From positions 2,235,685 through 2,299,684 of the forward strand of contig NZ_LR733284.1 of NCBI RefSeq assembly GCF_902506375.1: a stretch of DNA of 64,000 bases. Direction: 5' to 3'. The first letter of the stretch is position 1. The number at the start of each line of letters is the position of its first letter. This DNA comes from Microbacterium sp. 8M. Its GTDB lineage: Bacteria; Actinomycetota; Actinomycetes; Actinomycetales; Microbacteriaceae. A program made the translations under genes and the position numbers. Shown piece by piece: positions 1 to 9,506 of this stretch. The notes beneath the pieces were generated by a model. It saw only the letters and a list, made by a program, of their open reading frames with translations. It ran no database searches and was not told the DNA's origin.

Positions 1-464
1 ACCGGCAGGTAGATGTTCGGGAACTTGTAGTGCCAGGCCTCGCCGAAACTGAAGCCCTCGGGTTCCATGCCGTAGTCACCGGCATGGGCGCGCAGCCACT
101 CGGATCGGGCGGAGCCCATGGTGGCGATGCCCGAGTCTTCTCCGGTGTCGCGCAGGTCGGCGGCACCCGCGGTGCCCTGGATCTCGTGGTTCGACTCACC
201 GGGAGGCGCGGCGGTGCCGGACGGGTCGTATCGGACGTAACGGACGCCCTGCCACCAGCGCACGTCCCCGAATGGGCCGTCGCCATATGCCTGCGGGGTG
301 TACGTGTCCAGGAAGATGTCGATCTGCTCCTGGTTGGTGCGGATCCCGGAAGTCACGAGCACCTCCACGCCGAACAGTCGGACCATGTCTGCGCTCAACC
401 GTCGGATCTGGTATGCCATGTACGGCGTGAGCCGGGAACCGTCCTGCCAGACGAAATAAGTCAT
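1..464 (-). CDS. Phage endolysin, M15 (VanY-like) peptidase, partial at window edge
   Basis: This is a predicted cell-wall hydrolase of the D-Ala-D-Ala carboxypeptidase (M15) type, the lysis enzyme of a prophage. Translation from the ATG at 464 gives MTYFVWQDGSRLTPYMAY, then the zinc-site signature SNHEIQGTAGAADL and, near the window edge, EAWHYKF, which corresponds to the final E-x-W-H of VanY-type enzymes. GGAAGGAC lies just upstream of the start and fits a ribosome binding site. The gene runs off the left end, so its C-terminus, possibly a cell-wall-binding domain, is not visible. It lies downstream of a tail-gene remnant, the usual late-gene order in actinophages. Confidence 0.75.
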   Translation of the reverse strand, partial: MTYFVWQDGSRLTPYMAYQIRRLSADMVRLFGVEVLVTSGIRTNQEQIDIFLDTYTPQAYGDGPFGDVRWWQGVRYVRYDPSGTAAPPGESNHEIQGTAGAADLRDTGEDSGIATMGSARSEWLRAHAGDYGMEPEGFSFGEAWHYKFPNIYLP

Positions 465-489
465 CAGATGTCCTTCCGGGAGGAACGAC

Positions 490-517
490 GAAGCCCCGCC
501 ACATGGGATGGGGCTTC
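490..517 (-). terminator. Hairpin between tail remnant and endolysin
   Basis: A perfect 8-bp inverted repeat (GAAGCCCC / GGGGCTTC) lies between the stop of the tail fragment at 535 and the endolysin start at 464. It probably terminates or processes the tail-gene transcript. There is no clear U-run. Confidence 0.4.
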
Positions 518-534
518 GAGGGGTGCTGCGAGGC

Positions 535-680
535 TCAGATACCGTTCTCGCTGCGGAGGTGGGCGGCGAGAAGCGCGCGCTGCGCGGCGGTGAGCGCGGT
601 CGGGTACACGATCACGTCGTAGATGCGGCCGCGGATGACGTTGGTGTTGTCGCCGCCGAACAGCAGCACCTCGGTTAGGT
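535..680 (-). pseudogene. C-terminal remnant of phage tail / LamG-like protein
   Basis: The last ~48 codons, read leftward from about 680 to the stop at 535, give HLTEVLLFGGDNTNVIRG followed by RIYDVIVYPTALTAAQRALL. This looks like the end of a concanavalin/LamG-like domain of phage minor tail proteins. Upstream of about 680 the frame loses this character, because the sequence there is the coding strand of an integrase on the opposite strand. The gene is therefore 5'-truncated at a deletion junction. The product name is inferred from the residue pattern. Confidence 0.5.
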
Positions 681-1041
681 GGTTCGTGACGGCGAACTGC
701 TGTTCACGATCGACGGCAAGGGCACCACCCGGCAGAAGAAGTTCGGACACTTCTGGCGCCCTGCTGCAACGGCCGCGCGACTCACCGAAGGGACCGGCAA
801 GGGCATGCACGCGCTTCGGCACTACTACGCGAGCCTGCTGATCCGGTACGGCGAGTCCGTGAAGGTGGTGCAGGAGCGCCTCGGGCACGCCAGCGCCGCC
901 GAGACGCTCGATACATACAGTCACCTGTGGGCGGACTCCGACGACCGGACGCGCGAGGCGGTGGACTCGGTTCTGCTGAATCGACCGGATTCTGCGGACT
1001 CTCCGCGGACAGAAACGACCGGCCGACCAGGGAATTCCTGA
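679..1041 (+). pseudogene. Tyrosine integrase, C-terminal catalytic fragment
   Basis: The 120-codon open frame starts directly after an in-frame TAG (676-678) and carries the second half of a phage tyrosine recombinase catalytic domain. It has HALRHYYASLL (box II H-x-x-R), QERLGHASAAETLDTYSHLW (the G-H and the nucleophile Tyr), and a short C-terminal tail. The N-terminal core-binding domain and the box I Arg are absent, so the protein cannot be active. The first residues, DGELLFTIDGKG, already match the middle of an integrase, so the break with the tail gene falls within a few bases of 680. Its 3' end is about 20 bp from rnpB. Confidence 0.75.
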
Positions 1042-1059
1042 TCAGCCAGTAGTTAGTGA

Positions 1060-1423
1060 ACGGGCCGGCCTGTACGCCGGGTTCTGTTCCGGGGCGGAGC
1101 CCCTTCGACGGTCATCTCTCTCGGCGACGCGTTGCCGCGCCGCTCCAGCGGCCTACCCGGGGACTCGGCGGGCCGCGTCATCATCCCCTGTCTGGCCTTG
1201 CTCCGGGCGAGGTTTACCTGGCGGGCCGTGTCACCACGGCCCCCGGTGGTCTCTTACACCACCCTTTCACCCTTACCCCGGTCCGTGCGGACCGGGGCGG
1301 TCTTCTCTCTGTGGCACTGTCTCGCGGATTGCTCCGGGTGGGTGTTACCCACCGCCCTGCCCTGTGGAGCCCGGACGTTCCTCGGTGCGGTCTCCCGCCA
1401 CGCGACCGTCCGGCCGACCCGTT
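1060..1423 (-). ncRNA. rnpB: RNase P RNA, bacterial type A
   Basis: Read on the minus strand, this ~360-nt segment has the conserved RNase P RNA blocks: GAGGAACGTCCGGGCTCCAC near the 5' side (P4 region), GGTAAGGGTGAAAGGGTGGT and GTAAACC in the middle, and CAGAACCCGGCGTACAGGCC near the 3' end. The ends pair as CGGGTCGGCCGG with CAGGCCGGCCCG (helix P1). It is the catalytic RNA that matures tRNA 5' ends. Boundaries are set by the P1 helix and may be off by several bases. Confidence 0.9.
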
Positions 1424-1433
1424 CGGATCCAGT

Positions 1434-3158
1434 CTACGAGGCCTTGCCCGCGTCCTCCGCGATGCGCAGGTCGAGAGGGATGTCGATCTCGAACCCCAGG
1501 AAGAGCCTGCGGGTGGCGGCGTCCGCGGATTCCTGCACGGCGCGCGCCGCCTCGGCCGCGAGTTCGGCCGGCGCATGCACGATCACCTCGTCGTGCAGGA
1601 AGAACGCGAGGTGCGCACGATCGGAGAACACGGGACCGGATCCGGTCGCGGGCCGAGCGGCCCCGGGCAGCGCGCTCAGGCGGTGGCGGATTTCCGCGAG
1701 CCACAGCAGCGACCACTCCGCCGCGGTGCCCTGCACGACGAAGTTGCGCGTGAACCGACCGCGATCCCTCGCCCTGCTGCGCGCCGCGCGCTCGTCCGCG
1801 CCGTCGGCCTCCGGGTCGCTCGCCCGGAACTGCGCGGCGGTCCACGCCGCATCCGGCCGGGGCGAGCTCCGGCCCAGCAGCGTCGACACCACTCCGCCCT
1901 CCTCGCCCGTCTTCGCCGCGCCGTCGACGAGCGCCATGGCGCGCGGGAACACGCTGCGCAGTCTCGGCCCGAGCCGGCCGCTGGGTCCCGTCGTCGCCCC
2001 GTACATCGCGCCGAGCACGGCGTACTTCGCCTCCTGCCGCGTCTGCACGGCACCGGAGCGCACCACTCCCTCGTACAGGTCAGCGCCGCGCGCCGCGTCC
2101 GCCATCGCGCGGTCCTTCGACATCGCGGCGAGCACGCGGGGCTCCAGCTGCGCCACGTCGGCGCACACCAGCACCCATCCCTCGTCAGCGCGCACCGCCG
2201 GGCGCAGACTCCGCGGGATCTGCAGCGCTCCCCCGCCGCTGGACGCCCAGCGCCCGGTCACCACACCGCCGGTCAGGTAGATCGGGCGGAACCGCTCGTC
2301 GTGCACCCACTCCGCCAGCCAGTGCCAGCCGTTCGCGGAGTACAGCCGGGCGAGCTTTTTGTACGCGAGCAGCGGCTCCACCACCGGATGCTCGATCTCA
2401 CCGAGCTCCCAGCGGGAGGTGGAATCCACGAGGATCCCAGCGCGGCGCAGCGACTTCAGGAGCCGGGGCGGGCTGTCCGGGTTCACCGACGGATCCTCCA
2501 GGGACGCCGCGATCGTCGCGGCGAGCTCGGCCATCCGCGCCGGCCGGGCTCCGGTCACCGGCCGCGGCCCGAGCGCATCCGCCAGCAGGCGCTCGTGCAC
2601 GGCGGTGCTCCACGGGAGCCCCGCGGCGGTCATCTCCTCCGCGATGAGCGCGCCGGTCGACTCCGCTGCGCAGAGCAGGGCGAGGCGACCATCCGGGGCG
2701 CGGCGCAGCGCTGCCCGCTGCCGCGCGTATTCGGCGAGCAGTTCGTCGATCTCCGGGGCCTCGTCGACCGCGGACGTCTCGTCGTGGAGGTCGAACAGCG
2801 CGGGCGACGAGACCGGGACCGCCGACGGATCCGCGCGCAGCCAGCGCGGCGACGCGGGGACCGGATCCGCGAGGCTCGCGGTGTCGCGCAGGATCGCATG
2901 GCACAGCAGCAGGTCGTGAGCGCGGCGGATCCGGATCCCGGCGGCCAGCAGCGGCGGGTAGATCTCGCGGAGGCTCCGCACCACCCAGCGCGGATGCGCC
3001 TGCTCCTCGACCGCGCGGATCAGGGCGTGCAGCGCGGCGCCGGGGACCTCGCGCGTGTCCTGCTCCGCGCCATCTTCCCCGTACGCCACGAGGCACCAGT
3101 GGCCCGGCCGGGCCGACCGTCCCAGCACGATCTCATGCGGGAGGTCCGATTCGATCAT
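1434..3158 (-). CDS. Bifunctional 3'-5' exonuclease / family-A DNA polymerase-like protein
   Basis: This 574-aa protein is of the small PolA-like type found in actinobacteria. The polymerase half is recognisable: motif A as VCADVAQLEPRVLAAM, motif B as KYAVLGAMYG, and motif C as FFLHDEVIVHAP with the catalytic H-D-E. The N-terminal part would be the exonuclease-like region but its acidic residues are not obvious, so exonuclease activity is uncertain. The frame is open 70 codons further upstream, but that extension is low-complexity and would enter the promoter region of the divergent aldo/keto reductase. MIESDLPHEIV at 3158 is therefore taken as the start. The stop lies 10 bp from the rnpB 5' end. 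Confidence 0.85.
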   Translation of the reverse strand: MIESDLPHEIVLGRSARPGHWCLVAYGEDGAEQDTREVPGAALHALIRAVEEQAHPRWVVRSLREIYPPLLAAGIRIRRAHDLLLCHAILRDTASLADPVPASPRWLRADPSAVPVSSPALFDLHDETSAVDEAPEIDELLAEYARQRAALRRAPDGRLALLCAAESTGALIAEEMTAAGLPWSTAVHERLLADALGPRPVTGARPARMAELAATIAASLEDPSVNPDSPPRLLKSLRRAGILVDSTSRWELGEIEHPVVEPLLAYKKLARLYSANGWHWLAEWVHDERFRPIYLTGGVVTGRWASSGGGALQIPRSLRPAVRADEGWVLVCADVAQLEPRVLAAMSKDRAMADAARGADLYEGVVRSGAVQTRQEAKYAVLGAMYGATTGPSGRLGPRLRSVFPRAMALVDGAAKTGEEGGVVSTLLGRSSPRPDAAWTAAQFRASDPEADGADERAARSRARDRGRFTRNFVVQGTAAEWSLLWLAEIRHRLSALPGAARPATGSGPVFSDRAHLAFFLHDEVIVHAPAELAAEAARAVQESADAATRRLFLGFEIDIPLDLRIAEDAGKAS

Positions 3159-3303
3159 GCATTCGAATCTACGCCCTCGCGGGGGCGGCCCCCGACACGG
3201 CCCTCGCTCGCGCTCCGGAGCCTTGGGTGTGTCGGCGTGTATCACGGCCCCGCGCGCGCGAGGGCGGCGACGATTAGCGTGGGAGCACCGGAGAGGAGAC
3301 CCC

Positions 3304-4143
3304 ATGTCCGACGCATCCCCCTTCATCGCCCACAACGGCTTCACCCTGCCGGTACAGGGCCTCGGCACCTACGGCTTCCGTGGCGAAGCCGGCGCGGACG
3401 CCGTCCGCAGCGGGATCGAGAGCGGCTACCGCCTCATCGACTCGGCGTTCAACTACGAGAACGAGGGCGCCGTCGGCTGGGGCATCTCGGGAGCCGCCGT
3501 CGACCGCGCGGAGCTCATCGTGACGTCGAAGCTGGCCGGCCGCCACCACGCCAGGGCGAAGGCGCTGGACGCGATCGAGGAGAGCCGGTTCCGGCTCGGC
3601 CTGGACGCGATCGACCTGTTCCTCATCCATTGGCCCCTGCCGCGCCGGAACACCTACGTCGAGGCGTGGCAGGCGCTGATCGAAGCGCGCGATCGCGGCC
3701 TCGTGCGGCAGATCGGGGTGTCGAACTTCCTGCCGGAGCACCTGGAGCGCATCGAGGATGAGACCGGCGTGCGCCCGGTCGTCAACCAGATCGAGCTGCA
3801 CCCGCGCTTCCCGCAGGAGGAGGCACTGGCCTACCACCGGGCGCAGGGGATCATCACCGAGGCCTGGAGTCCTCTGGGCCGCGCCGGCGCCCTGCTCCAG
3901 GATCCCGCGATCACGGCCGTCGCGACCGCGCACCGCATCACGCCCGCGCAGGCCGTGCTGGCCTGGCACGCTGCGCGCGGCGTCGTCGCGATCCCGAAGG
4001 CGGCGTCCCCCGAGCACCAGGCGCTGAACCTCGCCGCGGCCGAGGTGCGGCTGTCCGAGGACGAGGTCGCCGCGATCACCGCTCTCGGCACGCCGGACGG
4101 GCGCCTGTGGGAGTCCGACCCCGCCACGCACGAGGAGTTCTGA
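3304..4143 (+). CDS. Aldo/keto reductase
   Basis: This 279-aa NADPH-dependent aldo/keto reductase has the complete catalytic tetrad: Asp46 and Tyr51 (LIDSAFNYEN), Lys76 (VTSKLAG) and His109 (LFLIHWP). Also present are GVSNF, the NQIELHP barrel strand and the IPKA cofactor-binding segment. It belongs to the AKR5-like branch of 2,5-diketo-gluconate reductase relatives, but the substrate cannot be read from sequence. The ATG at 3304 has GGAGAGGAG just upstream. The frame remains open further upstream without a plausible start. Confidence 0.9.
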   Translation: MSDASPFIAHNGFTLPVQGLGTYGFRGEAGADAVRSGIESGYRLIDSAFNYENEGAVGWGISGAAVDRAELIVTSKLAGRHHARAKALDAIEESRFRLGLDAIDLFLIHWPLPRRNTYVEAWQALIEARDRGLVRQIGVSNFLPEHLERIEDETGVRPVVNQIELHPRFPQEEALAYHRAQGIITEAWSPLGRAGALLQDPAITAVATAHRITPAQAVLAWHAARGVVAIPKAASPEHQALNLAAAEVRLSEDEVAAITALGTPDGRLWESDPATHEEF

Positions 4144-4171
4144 AGCGCGCCGGGCGGGCGCGCCGCGTCGT

Positions 4172-4933
4172 TCAGTCCGCTGCGTGCGCGCTCGCGCTGC
4201 TGGTCAGCCCCGACTCCTCGGTGCGGACGAGGATGCAACCGCACTCCGGGCACGACACCACGTCGTCGTCCGCGGCCTGACGGATCACGTTCAGATCGGT
4301 GCCGGAGAGCACCATGCGGCACCCCTCGCACGTGGCGCGACGCAGCAGAGCGGCTCCGGCGGTCCTTCCGACCCGGCGCTGGTACTCCGCCATGAGCGAC
4401 GGGGAGACGGAGTCGACGAGCGCCGCGCGATCGCGGGCGAGCTGCTCCCCCTCGGCGGTCGCGGCCGCGATGAGCGCCTTCGCCTCGGTGGTCAGCCGGG
4501 TGCCCTCGGCGACGGTCTCGTCGATGAGCGCCTGCTGGGCCGCCACAGCCGCCTCCGCGTCCTCGAGCCGCGCCATGATCTCGAGCTCCGCGTCTTCGAG
4601 GTCGCTGATCCGGCGACCAAGACTCGCGATCTCCTGCTCGAGGGCGACCGCGTCCTTGGGATTCTGCGTGGCCGCGAGCCGTTCCGCGTCGCGGTCGCGG
4701 CGCTGCGTCGCGAGGGCGACGTCGGACTCCACGCGCTTGAGCTCGGCCTGCACGTCATCGCGCGCACCGGACAGCACGGTCAGCTCGCGCAGCTGCCCCT
4801 GCCGCTGGGCGGCGAGCTCGTTGATCCGCTCCCCCTGCGCCGGGTGCGTGCGCGCGTAATCGGCCTGCAGGATGCGGCGGTCGATGTCGGCGATGTCGAG
4901 GAGCACGAGCTGGTGCGCGGGGTTGGCTTTCAC
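4172..4933 (-). CDS. C4-type zinc-ribbon coiled-coil protein
   Basis: This 253-aa protein is a long charged coiled-coil hairpin (residues ~1-190, rich in Glu, Arg and Ala heptads) followed by a C-terminal zinc ribbon with two Cys pairs, CEGCR and CPECG. This architecture is the zf-RING_7 / DUF164 family of actinobacteria, related to chlamydial CdsZ/CT398. The exact function is unsettled; nucleic-acid or protein scaffolding has been suggested for relatives. It lies tail-to-tail with the aldo/keto reductase. Confidence 0.85.
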   Translation of the reverse strand: MKANPAHQLVLLDIADIDRRILQADYARTHPAQGERINELAAQRQGQLRELTVLSGARDDVQAELKRVESDVALATQRRDRDAERLAATQNPKDAVALEQEIASLGRRISDLEDAELEIMARLEDAEAAVAAQQALIDETVAEGTRLTTEAKALIAAATAEGEQLARDRAALVDSVSPSLMAEYQRRVGRTAGAALLRRATCEGCRMVLSGTDLNVIRQAADDDVVSCPECGCILVRTEESGLTSSASAHAAD

Positions 4934-4996
4934 GACGTCAAACCTACGCCAGCCGGGCGCCCGCCCGCGCGTGCGGGAAGCGCGTGCGGGGAGGCG

Positions 4997-5383
4997 TCAG
5001 GCCACGACGCCGTCGACGTAGTACCACTGTCCGTCCTCGCGCACGAAGCGGCTGCGCTCGTGCAGCACTCCGCGACCGGTCGGATCCCGGTGTATCGCCT
5101 CGAACTCGACGACGCCCTCCGTGTCGAACGGGCCGCCGCCGGTCTTGCCGAGGATGTCGAGACGCAGCCAGCGCACGTCGTCGTCGAGGTCCAGGCGTTC
5201 CGGGCGGGTGGACGGGTGCCAGGAACGCAGCAGGTACCCGGCATCACCGCGCGCGAACGCGGTGTACCGCGACCGCATCACGCGCTCCGCGGTCGGCGCA
5301 GGACGGCCCGCGAGGATCGGCGCGCAGCACGCGTCGAACAGGTCGCCTCTGCCGCACGGGCAGCGGTCCGCCGCTGCGCTCAC
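4997..5383 (-). CDS. YchJ family protein (UPF0225)
   Basis: This 128-aa protein starts with a SEC-C-like metal motif (CPCGRGDLFDACC) and continues with MRSRYTAFARGDAGYL and LRSWHPSTRP, the YchJ-like NTF2-fold core. The GTG at 5383 overlaps the TGA of the upstream aminotransferase as GTGA, so translation is probably coupled. The frame is open well upstream, but there it is antisense to nothing meaningful and overlaps the aminotransferase. Function is unknown. Confidence 0.8.
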   Translation of the reverse strand: MSAAADRCPCGRGDLFDACCAPILAGRPAPTAERVMRSRYTAFARGDAGYLLRSWHPSTRPERLDLDDDVRWLRLDILGKTGGGPFDTEGVVEFEAIHRDPTGRGVLHERSRFVREDGQWYYVDGVVA

Positions 5384-6510
5384 ACGCCGATCCGGTCCAG
5401 CGCGTCGCCGAGGCGGCGCGCCGTGCCGTCCACGTCGCCGAGCTTGTCCAGGCCGAACAGTCCGATCCGGAACGTGGAGAACGAGTCCGGCTCGCCGCAG
5501 TGCAGCGGCACCCCCGCAGCGATCTGCAGTCCCTGCTCCCGGAACAGCGCTCCGCTGCGCAGACCCGGATCCGTCGTGTGCACGACGGCGACGCTCGGGG
5601 AGGCGAAGCCCTCCGCCGCGACGGACGGCAGGCCCCGCTCCGCGAGCAGCGCCCGCACCCGCCTGCCGAGGTCCCACTGGGCGGCGCGGAGCGCATCGAA
5701 CCCGCGCTCACGCGTCTCCGCCATGAGCACGGCGTTGTGCGCGAGCGTGTCCGTGGGCATGGTCGCGTGGTACGGCGCCCTGCCCTCGCGGTACTCCTCC
5801 GCGATCCACAGCCACTTCGCCAGGTCGATCGCGAAGCTCGAGGAGGCGCGCGAGGTCACCGCGTCACGGCCGGCGTCGTTGAGCATCACGTATCCCGCAC
5901 CAGGGGATCCGCTCCAGCCCTTCTGCGGAGCGCTCAGCAGAACGTCGACGCCGAGTGCGTCCATATCCACCCACAGGGCGCCTGAGGCGATGGAGTCGAG
6001 CACCAGCAGGCCGCCGGCCTCGTGCACCGCATCGGCGAGAGCCCTCACGTACGCGTCGGGCAGCACGATCCCGGCAGCGGTCTCGACGTGCGGCGCGAAC
6101 ACGACCTCGCTGCGCTGCGCCCGGATCGCGGAGACGACCTCCTCGATCGGCACCGGCGCCCACGCGGCCTGCGCATCGTCCGAGGCCGGGCGTGCCGCGC
6201 ACACCACGGTGCTCTGCGCGATGTCGCCGGCATCGAGGATCTGCGACCACCGGTAGGAGAACAGCCCGTTGCGCACCACGAGGCAGCGTCGCCCCGTGGC
6301 GAGCTGGCGCGCGACCGCTTCCATCGCGTAGGTGCCGCCGCCGGGCACGATCGCCGTCGTCGTCGCCCGGTACGCGGCGCGCAGATCGGCCTGGATGCTC
6401 TGCATCACCCCGACGAAGCGCGCGGACATGTGGTTCAGGGAGCGATCCGTGAAGACCACCGAGTACTCCAGCAGGCCCCCGGGATCGACATCGTCGTGCG
6501 GAAGGTTCAT
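5380..6510 (-). CDS. Class V aminotransferase (alanine-glyoxylate/phosphoserine type)
   Basis: This is a 376-aa PLP-dependent fold-type I aminotransferase. GGGTYAME binds the cofactor phosphate, [10 protein letters not shown] carries the PLP-pyridine Asp, and [14 protein letters not shown] supplies the Schiff-base Lys. Family relatives are named alanine-glyoxylate, serine-pyruvate or phosphoserine aminotransferases; the sequence does not decide which. [11 protein letters not shown] at 6510 is the preferred start, because the frame upstream runs into tRNA-Val. It is coupled to the downstream YchJ gene by a GTGA overlap. Confidence 0.85.
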   Translation of the reverse strand: MNLPHDDVDPGGLLEYSVVFTDRSLNHMSARFVGVMQSIQADLRAAYRATTTAIVPGGGTYAMEAVARQLATGRRCLVVRNGLFSYRWSQILDAGDIAQSTVVCAARPASDDAQAAWAPVPIEEVVSAIRAQRSEVVFAPHVETAAGIVLPDAYVRALADAVHEAGGLLVLDSIASGALWVDMDALGVDVLLSAPQKGWSGSPGAGYVMLNDAGRDAVTSRASSSFAIDLAKWLWIAEEYREGRAPYHATMPTDTLAHNAVLMAETRERGFDALRAAQWDLGRRVRALLAERGLPSVAAEGFASPSVAVVHTTDPGLRSGALFREQGLQIAAGVPLHCGEPDSFSTFRIGLFGLDKLGDVDGTARRLGDALDRIGV

Positions 6511-6552
6511 GGCCCCACCCTGGCACATCGGCACCGGTAGGCTGGAGCTCAC

Positions 6553-6625
6553 GCGCCTATAGCTCAGTTGGTAGAGCACGTCGTTTACACCGATGTGGTC
6601 GGGAGTTCGAGTCTCTCTGGGCGCA
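6553..6625 (+). tRNA. tRNA-Val (anticodon TAC)
   Basis: The cloverleaf has acceptor GCGCCTA paired with TGGGCGC, D-arm GCTCAGTTGGTAGAGC, an anticodon loop TTTACAC (anticodon TAC) and T-arm GTTCGAGTC. The discriminator is A, and CCA is not encoded. Confidence 0.93.
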
Positions 6626-6770
6626 CCTCGAAGCTCGTCATCGCGTGCACCCACGACGCTGGATCGGGGCTAGGCTGACTCCCGCGCGCTTTGTGCGGAG
6701 CCGACAACACCTCCCCGCGTCGCATCCCGATTTCGTTGGCACGACCTGCCAGACAGACGAAAGGCCTCCT

Positions 6771-9494
6771 GTGACTGTTCACGACCAGGATCCGTACTCC
6801 CAGGGCCCGCTCGACAGCGACCCGGAGGAGACCAGCGAATGGCAGCAATCGCTCGACGAGCTCGTCGACGCCAAGGGCCACGGCCGCGGTCGCGAGATCA
6901 TGCTCAGCCTGCTGAAGCGCTCCAAGGAGCTGCACCTGGGCGTGCCGATGGTGCCGACCACGGACTACATCAACACCATCGCCTCCGAGAACGAGCCGGC
7001 CTTCCCCGGCGATGAGGAGCTCGAGCGCCGGTACCGGCACTGGATCCGCTGGAACGCGGCTATCACGGTGCACCGCGCGCAGCGCCCCGGCATCGGCGTC
7101 GGCGGTCACATCTCCACCTACGCCTCGGCCGCCTCCCTGTACGAGGTCGGCTTCAACCACTTCTTCCGCGGGCAGGACCACCCGTCCGGCGGGGACCAGA
7201 TCTTCTACCAGGGGCATGCCTCCCCCGGCGCGTACGCCCGTGGCTTCCTCGAGGGCCGGATCACCGAGCAGCAGCTCGACGCGTTCCGCCAGGAGAAGTC
7301 GGGCGCTCCGAACGGGCTGCCCTCCTACCCGCACCCGCGGATGATGCCGGAGTTCTGGCAGTTCCCGACCGTGTCGATGGGTCTCGGGCCGATCAACGCG
7401 ATCTACCAGGCGATGACGAACAAGTACCTCGCCAACCGCGGCATCAAGGAGAACGACTCGCATGTGTGGGCGTTCCTCGGCGACGGCGAGATGGACGAGG
7501 TCGAGTCGCGCGGTCAGCTCCAGGTCGCGGCCAACGAGGGCCTGGACAACCTCACGTTCGTGATCAACTGCAACCTGCAGCGCCTCGACGGCCCGGTCCG
7601 CGGCAACGGCAAGATCATCCAGGAGCTGGAGAGCTTCTTCCGCGGCGCCGGCTGGAACGTCATCAAGGTGGTCTGGGGCCGGGAGTGGGACGACCTGCTC
7701 GCCCGCGACACCGACGGCGCCCTGCTGAACCTCATGAACGTCACGCCGGACGGCGACTTCCAGACGTTCAAGGCGGAGTCCGGCGCCTACGTGCGCGAGA
7801 ACTTCTTCGGCCGGGACGAGCGCGCGCTCGCGCTGGTCAAGGACTACTCGGACGACGACATCTGGCGCCTGCGCCGCGGCGGCCACGACTACCGCAAGGT
7901 GTACGCGGCCTACAAGGCGGCCATGGAGCACAAGGGCCAGCCGACCGTCATCCTCGCCAAGACCGTCAAGGGCTACGGCCTCGGTCCGCACTTCGAGGGC
8001 CGCAACGCGACCCACCAGATGAAGAAGATGACGCTGGACGACCTCAAGCTGTTCCGCGACACGATGCACATCCCGATCACCGATGCGCAGCTCGAGGCCG
8101 ACCCGTACCGGCCGCCGTACTACAACCCCGGACCCGGCGACGAGACGATCCAGTACATGCTGGAGCGCCGCCGCGAGCTCGGCGGCTTCCTGCCCGAGCG
8201 CCGCACCACCCACGTGGGGCTCAACCTTCCGGAGGACAAGGACTACGCCCTGCCGAAGAAGGGTTCCGGCAACCAGGAGGTCGCCACGACCATGGCCCTG
8301 GTGCGCATGATCAAGGACCTCATGCGGGTGAAGGGCTTCGGCGAGCGGATCGTGCCGATCATCCCCGACGAGGCGCGCACCTTCGGCATGGACGCGTACT
8401 TCCCGACCGCGAAGATCTACAACCCGAACGGCCAGAACTACACCGCGGTCGACCGGGAGCTGCTGCTCGCCTACAAGGAGAGCCCGCAGGGCCAGATCAT
8501 GCACGTCGGCATCAACGAGGCGGGAGCCGCGGCGGCGTTCACCGCGACGTCGACCTCGTACTCGACGCACGGCCAGCCGCTCATCCCGATCTACATCTTC
8601 TACTCGATGTTCGGCTACCAGCGCACCGGCGACGCGTTCTGGGCCGCCGGCGACCAGATGGGCCGCGGCTTCATCATCGGCGCCACCGCCGGCCGCACCA
8701 CCCTGACGGGTGAGGGCACCCAGCACGCCGACGGCCAGTCGCCGCTGCTCGCCTCCACCAACCCCGCCACGCTCGTGTACGACGCGGCCTACGGGTACGA
8801 GGTCGCGCACATCGTGCAGGACGGCATCGAGCGCATGTACGGCGGGAACCACCCGGATCCCGACGTCATGTACTACCTCACCGTGTACAACGAGCCGATG
8901 CGCCAGCCGGCGGAGCCGGAGGACGTGGACGTCGAGGGGATCCGCAAGGGGCTGCACCGCGTCTCGGTCGGATCCGGCGACGGGCAGCGCGTGCAGCTGC
9001 TCGCCTCGGGTGTGGGCGTGCCGTGGGCCATCGAGGCCCAGGAGCTCCTGCTCTCGGACTGGGGCGTGTCCGCCGACGTCTGGTCGGTCACCTCGTGGAC
9101 CGAGCTGCGCCGCGACGGTCTCGCCGCCGACGAGCACAACTTCCTGCACCCGGAGGAGGAGCCGCGCACGGCGTACCTCACCGAGAAGCTGAAGGACGCG
9201 CAGGGCCCGTTCATCGCGACGAGCGACTACATGCACGCCGTGCAGGACCAGATCCGCCAGTGGGTCCCCGGTGCGTACTACACGCTGGGCGCCGACGGCT
9301 TCGGGTTCGCCGACACGCGTGCGGCCGCCCGCCGGTTCTTCAAGATCGACGGCCCGTCGATGGTGGTGCGTGCGCTGCAGGCTCTGGCGGACCAGGGCCG
9401 CATCGACCGCTCGGTCGTGGGTCAGGCGATCGCGAAGTACGACCTGTACAACGTGAACGCGGGCACCAGCGGCAACGCCGGCGGCGAGAGCTGA
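6771..9494 (+). CDS. aceE: Pyruvate dehydrogenase E1, homodimeric type
   Basis: This 907-aa E1 component decarboxylates pyruvate with thiamine diphosphate and hands the acetyl group to E2. The length and the segments [34 protein letters not shown] and the ThDP-binding FLGDGEMDE...VINCN match the homodimeric E1 of enterobacteria and actinobacteria, not the alpha/beta type. The GTG at 6771 follows GAAAGG at a good distance; the open frame upstream has no better start. The FasR-like gene follows 12 bp later, tying acetyl-CoA production to fatty-acid synthesis in one transcriptional block. Confidence 0.96.
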   Translation: MTVHDQDPYSQGPLDSDPEETSEWQQSLDELVDAKGHGRGREIMLSLLKRSKELHLGVPMVPTTDYINTIASENEPAFPGDEELERRYRHWIRWNAAITVHRAQRPGIGVGGHISTYASAASLYEVGFNHFFRGQDHPSGGDQIFYQGHASPGAYARGFLEGRITEQQLDAFRQEKSGAPNGLPSYPHPRMMPEFWQFPTVSMGLGPINAIYQAMTNKYLANRGIKENDSHVWAFLGDGEMDEVESRGQLQVAANEGLDNLTFVINCNLQRLDGPVRGNGKIIQELESFFRGAGWNVIKVVWGREWDDLLARDTDGALLNLMNVTPDGDFQTFKAESGAYVRENFFGRDERALALVKDYSDDDIWRLRRGGHDYRKVYAAYKAAMEHKGQPTVILAKTVKGYGLGPHFEGRNATHQMKKMTLDDLKLFRDTMHIPITDAQLEADPYRPPYYNPGPGDETIQYMLERRRELGGFLPERRTTHVGLNLPEDKDYALPKKGSGNQEVATTMALVRMIKDLMRVKGFGERIVPIIPDEARTFGMDAYFPTAKIYNPNGQNYTAVDRELLLAYKESPQGQIMHVGINEAGAAAAFTATSTSYSTHGQPLIPIYIFYSMFGYQRTGDAFWAAGDQMGRGFIIGATAGRTTLTGEGTQHADGQSPLLASTNPATLVYDAAYGYEVAHIVQDGIERMYGGNHPDPDVMYYLTVYNEPMRQPAEPEDVDVEGIRKGLHRVSVGSGDGQRVQLLASGVGVPWAIEAQELLLSDWGVSADVWSVTSWTELRRDGLAADEHNFLHPEEEPRTAYLTEKLKDAQGPFIATSDYMHAVQDQIRQWVPGAYYTLGADGFGFADTRAAARRFFKIDGPSMVVRALQALADQGRIDRSVVGQAIAKYDLYNVNAGTSGNAGGES

Positions 9495-9506
9495 CCCGTC
9501 CGCACG

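Noticed and set aside
1056..3761. A long plus-strand open frame across rnpB and the polymerase-like gene
   Set aside because: It covers an RNA gene and the antisense of a protein with complete polymerase motifs; no domain or ribosome binding site supports it.
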